Assembly: GCF_011040495.1 (NCBI RefSeq)
Contig: NZ_CP049042.1
Location: 1-64,000 of the forward strand
DNA length: 64,000 bases
Reading direction: 5' to 3'
Origin: Pseudohalocynthiibacter aestuariivivens
GTDB taxonomy: Bacteria; Pseudomonadota; Alphaproteobacteria; Rhodobacterales; Rhodobacteraceae
The translations under genes were made by a program, and so were the position numbers. The notes beneath the pieces were generated by a model, which was not told the DNA's origin, did no database searches, and was given only the letters and a program-made list of their open reading frames with translations. Positions 58,753 through 64,000 of the stretch are shown piece by piece (position 1 is the first letter of the stretch; every line of letters begins with the position of its first letter).

Positions 58753-60477
58753 CTACTCCTGAGGTTCTGTCTCGCTTTCCACCTCAGCGGCGCTCGCCGT
58801 TTGAAACCAAAGATGTGGCGGAAGTGGGAGCCGGTGGTGACGGCAAGCCATCAGTAACAAAGGTACCAACCCCCGCTGAATTGCGGACATTTCGTTGAGT
58901 GCTTTGAAGTTATCAACGATCTCGTCGATCTGGCTTCCCAAAGAACGACTCTGCCCTTCCAGCTCCATCATCGGAACGGGGATTGCGATGCCCTGGCTTG
59001 TTCCTTGCCGCCAAAGAAATTCTTCCGACCCATCTCGCGGAACCCAGACTTGCTGCGTCATGTCAGGAAGCTCCTCCGCAATGGTTTTCTCCAAAGCAGC
59101 CAGTTGTTCAGTTTCTTGAATTCGCTCCAAGGAAACCTTCAGAAAAGGCACAAGAACGCTGCCCTTGGTGGATTTCTTGAAGTATTCATCGCTTAAATCG
59201 ACCGGATGGCGAGCCAACTCGCGATAGTCCTGAAAATGGGTGGGCCACGATTTTCTGAGCCGATATCGGTAGTTCAGGCGCGACGCGATCTCCACCAAAT
59301 AGCCTGAGACCTTCGGAACATCCCCTCCCCCTTGGGCCAACAGCATGAGCAAGCCGATTTCGATATGGTGATCATCGCGGAGCGGTGTTGTGAGTGTTGG
59401 GTTTTGGTTGATCAGCGACACAGCAATGTTCTGACATCGGTCTCGTAGTCTCAGGTGCTGTTCACGTTGTTTCCCATCCGAATTCACACCTATGAAGTGA
59501 TGCCATAGCCCAAGGAGTGCGGAACGCCCCATCGCCTCAAAAAGCGCAAGGTTGATATCAAGCTCGGAGCCCGACCGAACTGCGCTTGATACCGCGTGCA
59601 TTTTTTTCGCATGTGGTCCAATTTTCTCAACGATCAGTTTTTGACCGATCGATAGGTAGAGGGAAAGAACATGATCGACGATTTCTGAGCGTGCTTTACG
59701 CTCCTTCTTCTTGGCACTGGCGCTTCGATTGAGCACATCCCAAGAGTACAGTAAGGCAAGTTCACTGCACCGGTAGGGCGCTTCCAAGTTCTCTGCGTCA
59801 ACTCCGTTGCTTACCAAAATCCAGAGGCAGATAACCAGCTGGCGAAGGCGGGTTGTGCCTCGGTGATCGTCTTCAATTTCTTCGGTCAGTTCGTGTATCA
59901 GCTCTCGAAAATGCCGATATGACGTGTCTGGCTCGCTGACCATTGCCACGGCCTTCTGAAAGGCCACTCGGCGATCTACATCCAGAAGTTCTCTATTCAG
60001 AAACCCGGACAAAATCAGGTTCGCCAATCGATCCCCATTCCATTCGCGGTAACGTATCTTGTCCGTTGTGTTTTTTTCGACATAGCCTCGCCAATACGAC
60101 CGAATGACTTCCTTGAGCTCACCTCCCATGCAAATGCAGATCGAAATCGGGAGCTTGGAATACTGTTCGGGGACACGATTTGGGATGTAGTCGTAGCGTA
60201 TCTCATCCAATGAGGGCATGACATCTTGAGGCTTGCCCCCATTCCAGTCCGTTCGTCCTAAATCGCCAGATTTTATCAAGAAGAGGTGCAGCGCTTTCTC
60301 GCCATCTGCGTCCGGGTCGGGACCGACTGCCGCAACATCAACGCCAGCCTGTTTCGTTCCACGTCCAGGATGATGAATGACCTCGTACCCGATTTCACTG
60401 AGCAGCTGAGGCAGCAGCACATCAAGCTCGTCTCTTTCCTTGAGACCTTGAACATATTGCCGAACGACCAGCTTCAT
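58753..60477 (-). CDS. Endonuclease-like protein of a two-gene pair
   Basis: A 574-residue protein. Residues ~14-80 resemble a restriction-endonuclease fold: LLPQLLSEIGYEVIHHPGRG, then QAGVDVAAVG (Asp47) and LHLFLIKSGDLGR with Lys69, though the middle acidic residue of the usual (D/E)-x-K is not evident, so activity is uncertain. The rest is helical (RLRQLVICLWILVSNGVDAE, HIEIGLLMLLAQGGGDVPKV) with no recognised domain. It overlaps the upstream gene by ATGA (60477-60474), so the two proteins are made together. I do not recognise the pair; its place between defence genes suggests anti-phage function. Confidence 0.6.
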   Translation of the reverse strand: MKLVVRQYVQGLKERDELDVLLPQLLSEIGYEVIHHPGRGTKQAGVDVAAVGPDPDADGEKALHLFLIKSGDLGRTDWNGGKPQDVMPSLDEIRYDYIPNRVPEQYSKLPISICICMGGELKEVIRSYWRGYVEKNTTDKIRYREWNGDRLANLILSGFLNRELLDVDRRVAFQKAVAMVSEPDTSYRHFRELIHELTEEIEDDHRGTTRLRQLVICLWILVSNGVDAENLEAPYRCSELALLYSWDVLNRSASAKKKERKARSEIVDHVLSLYLSIGQKLIVEKIGPHAKKMHAVSSAVRSGSELDINLALFEAMGRSALLGLWHHFIGVNSDGKQREQHLRLRDRCQNIAVSLINQNPTLTTPLRDDHHIEIGLLMLLAQGGGDVPKVSGYLVEIASRLNYRYRLRKSWPTHFQDYRELARHPVDLSDEYFKKSTKGSVLVPFLKVSLERIQETEQLAALEKTIAEELPDMTQQVWVPRDGSEEFLWRQGTSQGIAIPVPMMELEGQSRSLGSQIDEIVDNFKALNEMSAIQRGLVPLLLMACRHHRLPLPPHLWFQTASAAEVESETEPQE

Positions 60478-62201
60478 TGTTCAACCATCCGTTCGTTGCG
60501 AAACTGATGTAGCAGCATGTCCAGCCCGATGGGATCAACAAAGATTCCCTTCGGTAGCTCAGAGCTTATGCTGATCTCTGAAAAGGGCATGGTCTTTTGT
60601 TCCAGTTCCTCGGCACTCGTCATGATGTTGAAGGCAGACCTGTCGCCATAAAGCAGGTGCTGTGTTGTGAATAGATCTGCGAAAATGGACCGTCGTCCCG
60701 CCTCATCACGCGTGCGTTCAGCTTCTTCCATCTTTTGGAAATTGACCACAGCACGCGCGCTTTCGCTTGGCTCAAATTCGACAATTTCGCGGGCTTCCCT
60801 GCAACCATCCCAAACCGCCTGTGCGCGTTGCAAAACCTCTTCGATATCCGCGCGACTAGTTTCGTTGTCTATGGCAAAGGCCTCGAGCCAATCCTTCAGA
60901 GCACCACTGTAGCTTAGTAGCAATGGATCATAGAGAAGGTCGATTGCATGCTGCTTGGCTTCAGGGTGGCCACGCTCCAAAACGGCGACAGAAAAGGCCG
61001 CTGCCGTCATTGGATGGATGAACAGATAGCCAACGGCTTTTCGGCAAAGAAAGATTTGCTCATCCGCAGTTTCCGGAAGCGGAATTTCATCGACTGCGAA
61101 TAAAGGGGCAGTTTGGTTGATTTCAGAAATGGCTTGGTTAAGGGCGGCACAGGAGAAAAAGCTACCCGAAGACAACCAGTCCGTCGTCAATCGAGCAAGT
61201 TGTTCTGAGTTTCCGTGGGTCAGTTTGTGAAAAAATGAGTCCAGCGCATCACTACCAATGGCACCTTTAGAAATGTCGATGATCGCGCGGGCGGCAGAGC
61301 TCGCACTCTGAATCTCGTTTCTATCGACTAGTTTCGACAAAGCCATGTCGATTTCATCGATGGTCCCCTTGTTCTCGGGTTTCACGGAAGCGAGTTGTCG
61401 CAGGCATTTGCCTGTCTCATCTTCGCTCATCTCCACTTGGTGCCAATTCAACAACGACGCTGCTAGATGGACGACGTGCTCATCTGCTGAGGCAAAAAGT
61501 TTGTCCAGAACGGGGAGGAGCAAAGAGCGATCTACGTCTGTATCTTTCGCGACAATGTCGTAGATGGCTTTAGTGATACCACATGATGCCTTGATGTCCG
61601 CTGCCAACGCTAGGGCGATGGTTTGATCCAAGGCGGCTCGGACTTGTTCCGAGTTCAATTGCATGCGCGAGAGTGCCAGCACACCAGCTGTTTGTTCTTC
61701 TTCGCTACGATCAAGGCATGCGATTGCCTCTCCGAAATCTGCCTTGGCTTGCAATGCGAACACCAGGTGAAGGCGGGCCAGTTCGTTCCCATCTTTAGCT
61801 AGCTGAATGACTTCGTCTGATCGACGCGGGTCAACTTCACACCATTTTCTGAAGGCAGCATTCGGTTGATTGGCGGCAAGGTCAGCACCGCCTGCTTCGA
61901 CAAGAAATTGAACCAGTTCAGTTAATTCGGATAGTGCCGTTTGAAGAAGGGGAATGACCTCACATAGGATCGTTTGAACCTCGAAGAATCTCGAGCCTTC
62001 GAGCCCTGCCAGAAGCTCTCGGTCCTCCTGGGTAAACAACCGGTTGCGCTTTGATGCGGAGACCGCGATCGCATCGATTAGCTGCTCGTCTTGGTATGCC
62101 CCCAGCGAAAGCTGGCAAACAAATCCCATAAAGCCGTGTGTACCGATTTCGGCTTCAACTTGATTAGGCTTAAACTGTCGGTTCTTTCGCAACCGCGACA
62201 T
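60474..62201 (-). CDS. Helical-repeat-like protein, partner of endonuclease-like protein
   Basis: A 575-residue soluble protein, nearly all helix. HEAT/ARM-like pairs can be read (LARLHLVFALQAKADFGEAI, HVVHLAASLLNWHQVEMSED, LSKLVDRNEIQSASSAARAI). No catalytic motif seen. The N-terminus is basic (SRLRKNRQFKPNQVEAEIG). It is first in the two-gene operon; the gene order sensor then nuclease is common in defence pairs. The function is unknown. Confidence 0.55.
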   Translation of the reverse strand: MSRLRKNRQFKPNQVEAEIGTHGFMGFVCQLSLGAYQDEQLIDAIAVSASKRNRLFTQEDRELLAGLEGSRFFEVQTILCEVIPLLQTALSELTELVQFLVEAGGADLAANQPNAAFRKWCEVDPRRSDEVIQLAKDGNELARLHLVFALQAKADFGEAIACLDRSEEEQTAGVLALSRMQLNSEQVRAALDQTIALALAADIKASCGITKAIYDIVAKDTDVDRSLLLPVLDKLFASADEHVVHLAASLLNWHQVEMSEDETGKCLRQLASVKPENKGTIDEIDMALSKLVDRNEIQSASSAARAIIDISKGAIGSDALDSFFHKLTHGNSEQLARLTTDWLSSGSFFSCAALNQAISEINQTAPLFAVDEIPLPETADEQIFLCRKAVGYLFIHPMTAAAFSVAVLERGHPEAKQHAIDLLYDPLLLSYSGALKDWLEAFAIDNETSRADIEEVLQRAQAVWDGCREAREIVEFEPSESARAVVNFQKMEEAERTRDEAGRRSIFADLFTTQHLLYGDRSAFNIMTSAEELEQKTMPFSEISISSELPKGIFVDPIGLDMLLHQFRNERMVEQ

Positions 62202-62340
62202 CTCCCTAGATTGTGTATTGGAGTTCTACTGCACCCTAGGTGTAGTTCCGTGACCTATGGGTGGCAACTGTATTGGCCGGTCTGTTGATGCTGTACTGCT
62301 TCGTTTACCGGCAAGTTCACCAGGTTGCCTCACCTCTGAA

Positions 62341-63063
62341 CTATATACCAATTTGCGGCTTACGTTTGGTCATGACGGGCGTGGGATCGCCAGCCCACAC
62401 GAAATCCCAAGTCGCACCCAGCCGAATGTTCTGCACCAAATGCGGACGAAGCGCGACCAAGCATTGGCCGCCCGGGTGACGTGAGGATGGAAAAAGGATC
62501 CCATTGCCGTCTGAGCCAAGCACATCGCGGGCCAGGACTTGCCCTGCCGGGTATGCGGTCGCAGGGTCAGTGTGCAATGCGGCGTCTTCTGTTCCCGGGG
62601 CGAGTTCGTGAAACTGTGAAGTGAACCCGGCAAAAAGCTCCCTGTAGGACGTGAGATTGTCGAACACACCGGTCGCCTCAAGCTCTCGCGTCAGATGCCA
62701 GGATACCTCGGCTTGCGCGGTTTCGATCGCAAGATCTCCATAGGACGCGTACCACGCCCCGCGGTCCGGGCCATTGAACCTGTTGCCTGTCGGGCGGGTA
62801 TAGCAGAATGCTGCATTCACCAGCGTCCAGCCATACCCGGCGGCCTCGGTCAGAAGTTCACCAGGATGAAGGCCGCCCGGGATCGGCAAGGTGACGGACC
62901 GGCGCGCGGATGTCAGCCCTTCGATTTCCTCAAGGATCGCCAGTTCATCGTCATCATCCGCCAGTGGTGCCATGGCGGGCTCGTCGATATAGGCGGTGGA
63001 AATCAGCCGGACAGTTTTGGGGTCTGTGAACTCGACCTGTGCCAGATCACTTGCTCTGATCAC
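62341..63063 (-). CDS. RES-domain toxin (NAD+-phosphorylase type)
   Basis: A 240-residue toxin of the RES family, which degrades NAD+ by phosphorolysis or hydrolysis. The diagnostic Arg/Glu/Ser region is present: TGNRFNGPDRGAWYASYGDL followed by AQAEVSWHLTRE, and GILFPSSRHPGGQCLVALRP near the C-terminus. The GTG at 63063 overlaps the antitoxin stop (GTGA), the usual coupled order with antitoxin first. Longer frames upstream would lie inside the antitoxin. Confidence 0.88.
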   Translation of the reverse strand: MIRASDLAQVEFTDPKTVRLISTAYIDEPAMAPLADDDDELAILEEIEGLTSARRSVTLPIPGGLHPGELLTEAAGYGWTLVNAAFCYTRPTGNRFNGPDRGAWYASYGDLAIETAQAEVSWHLTRELEATGVFDNLTSYRELFAGFTSQFHELAPGTEDAALHTDPATAYPAGQVLARDVLGSDGNGILFPSSRHPGGQCLVALRPHLVQNIRLGATWDFVWAGDPTPVMTKRKPQIGI

Positions 63064-63476
63064 ACGCCACCTCGGAGCGCATCGATATGCTGGCGCATTT
63101 TCATCATCGCCGGAATGCCGCCTTCGCACATGATCTGAACCGGGGTCTTGCCGTTGAAGCCCGGGCCAGCATTGGCGGTCTTTGGCCAGCCAAATGTGAG
63201 AGGGCCGTTGAACAGCAGTCTCAACCCCTTGAACAACCCAATCAGCAAGCTTGCGCGGGTGACCTTGTCTTGGTCCAGCACACCCTTGTAGGTGCCAGCC
63301 TTCATGCGCCCCCAGGTGGCTGTCGGGACATCGAACAGCATTGCGGCTTCCGCATTCGACAGGCCCCAGGCATCAGCGGTCCGCACAACGCCTTTGATAA
63401 TCGCGGCGATCTTGTCCTGTTGGTCAATTGGTTGGACATATGCCGGTTGAGGCGCATTTTGGATAGGTTCAAGCAT
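63060..63476 (-). CDS. Xre/MbcA/ParS (DUF2384) antitoxin
   Basis: A 138-residue antitoxin. The N-terminal HTH (NAEAAMLFDVPTATWGRMKA) precedes the DUF2384 toxin-binding domain (LLIGLFKGLRLLFNGPLTFG and WPKTANAGPGFNGKTPVQIM). The start at 63476 has GGAGG 5 nt upstream; that GGAGG is inside the first codons of an ATG at 63488, which has none. Neutralises the RES toxin and should repress the operon through the dyads just upstream. Confidence 0.88.
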   Translation of the reverse strand: MLEPIQNAPQPAYVQPIDQQDKIAAIIKGVVRTADAWGLSNAEAAMLFDVPTATWGRMKAGTYKGVLDQDKVTRASLLIGLFKGLRLLFNGPLTFGWPKTANAGPGFNGKTPVQIMCEGGIPAMMKMRQHIDALRGGV

Positions 63477-63485
63477 AATTGCCTC

Positions 63486-63515
63486 CATATGAGTAGAAAA
63501 TAGATATCATATGAT
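63486..63515. promoter_or_regulatory. Antitoxin operator
   Basis: CATATGA (63486-63492) and TCATATG (63507-63513) form an inverted repeat with starts 21 bp apart, i.e. two helical turns, and the second arm lies in the 10-bp palindrome ATCATATGAT (63506-63515). It sits over the expected promoter of the RES/antitoxin operon and is a natural autorepression site. Confidence 0.55.
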
Positions 63516-63533
63516 GTGTTTATGTCAATATCC

Positions 63534-64000
63534 TTTGTAGTGCGTGCGTTGCCTGATTGGTTTGGCACGCCAGCGCATTGGCGCTGACCAGGCTCTTGGC
63601 TGCGCCCGGAGCCGCGAACTCGCGTCTCCGCCATTCGGTATCGATCCTTCGTGCATGTCTCGGATGAGATCGCGGCCGAGACCGCGATCGCTTGAACCAG
63701 CGGTCAGCCGGGTCTCCGCTCCGCTCTGACCCGGCTGGCAGGTTTTCAATGATGAATTCCGCCTGCCATCCGGCCGGCGCCCCGAACAGGGGCTCTGGTG
63801 TCGCGCATGCGCGCTAGCCTCCTCGGAGAAATCTGGTTCCTCCCACGCGAGCGCGCGGGTCCCTCCCGATTTCACCGCTCCGGCCCCCTGTGTCGGGTCG
63901 CCGTCCGGCCGCAGGACGGGCTATCGCCCTCCCCTGCTCTGCCCAGCCGAAAAGCACGGGGGCTTTTCGGACTGACAGATCAGTCGAGGCCTCCGCCACT
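63534..64000. other. GC-rich hairpin-dense region without convincing gene
   Basis: Frames here are short and lack protein-like composition. Four inverted repeats stand out: GATCGCGG-N6-CCGCGATC (63668-63689), CAGCCGGGTC-N13-GACCCGGCTG (63705-63737), CCGTCC-N7-GGACGG (63901-63919) and CCGAAAAGC-N6-GCTTTTCGG (63947-63970). These may be terminators, or a transfer or replication control region whose gene begins past the right edge. Nothing more can be said from the window. Confidence 0.4.

Noticed and set aside
63814..63999. A short minus-strand protein at the right edge
   Set aside because: Arg/Gly-rich composition, no Shine-Dalgarno sequence, and it runs through the hairpin repeats.
1..64000. 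CRISPR arrays, tRNA and rRNA genes
   Set aside because: No regularly spaced repeats and no cloverleaf or rRNA-like segment were seen when reading both strands; faint ones could be missed by eye.

Overview
The window looks like an accessory replicon or large integrated island of a marine Rhodobacterales (Roseobacter-type) alphaproteobacterium. The reasons are the VirB-type conjugation cluster with the architecture typical of roseobacter plasmids, moderately high GC with alphaproteobacterial codon use, glycine-betaine-type ABC transport with Rieske and molybdenum chemistry, and IS30 and IS66 elements. The species assignment is inference; there is no rRNA or housekeeping gene in the window.

Layout. 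(1) 0-1.6 kb: two genes of an ABC-three-component (ABC-3C) conflict system, a middle component and an effector with a restriction-endonuclease-like N-terminus; its ATPase should lie just off the left edge. (2) 1.7-13.9 kb, minus strand: a type IV secretion cluster in the order virB1, B2, B3, B4, lipoprotein, a second transglycosylase, B5, small protein, B6, B8, B9, B10, B11. Everything from about 8.4 kb leftward is broken by many single-base losses in short C/G runs, whereas the genes from the lipoprotein at 8.8 kb to 13 kb are intact. (3) 14.2-21.2 kb: an operon of amidohydrolase, Rieske ferredoxin, aldehyde dehydrogenase and YeiH exporter, divergent from a LysR regulator and a flavin/2Fe-2S reductase. 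The same inverted repeat occurs at both LysR-flanking promoters. (4) 20.4-37.2 kb: a di-haem cytochrome b and a ferredoxin-molybdoenzyme fusion, then a nine-gene leftward operon (ProXVW-type importer, GST, TPR protein, BisC/DMSO-reductase-type enzyme, Rieske ferredoxin, three-His-box desaturase/hydroxylase, LuxR). A second LuxR paralogue lies at the far side. The divergent control region carries TTAC-N4-GTAA dyads and a likely small RNA gene with its own terminator. Together these genes look like an uptake and oxidative/reductive breakdown pathway for a quaternary ammonium or sulfonium compound; the substrate is unknown.

(5) 37.3-63.5 kb is a defence island bracketed and punctured by IS elements. 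After an IS30 copy come: a complete ubiquitin-like conjugation operon (tandem-Ubl protein, E2, JAMM peptidase, E1) ending in a CHAT/caspase-like peptidase; directly upstream in the same direction, a sigma factor, an unknown acidic protein and an ImmA/IrrE-UvrD-Cas4-like fusion helicase; a WGR + WYL / SbcCD / zinc-protein cassette; an AbiE toxin-antitoxin pair; a zinc-ribbon gene cut by an IS66 element with a perfect 8-bp target duplication; an overlapping two-gene pair (endonuclease-like + helical repeat protein); and a RES/DUF2384 toxin-antitoxin pair. (6) The last 0.5 kb is GC-rich, hairpin-dense and without a convincing gene.

The strongest candidate for a new system is the sigma-helicase-Ubl-E2-JAMM-E1-caspase operon at 38.4-47.2 kb. 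All family assignments are from reading motifs by eye; no database search was run.
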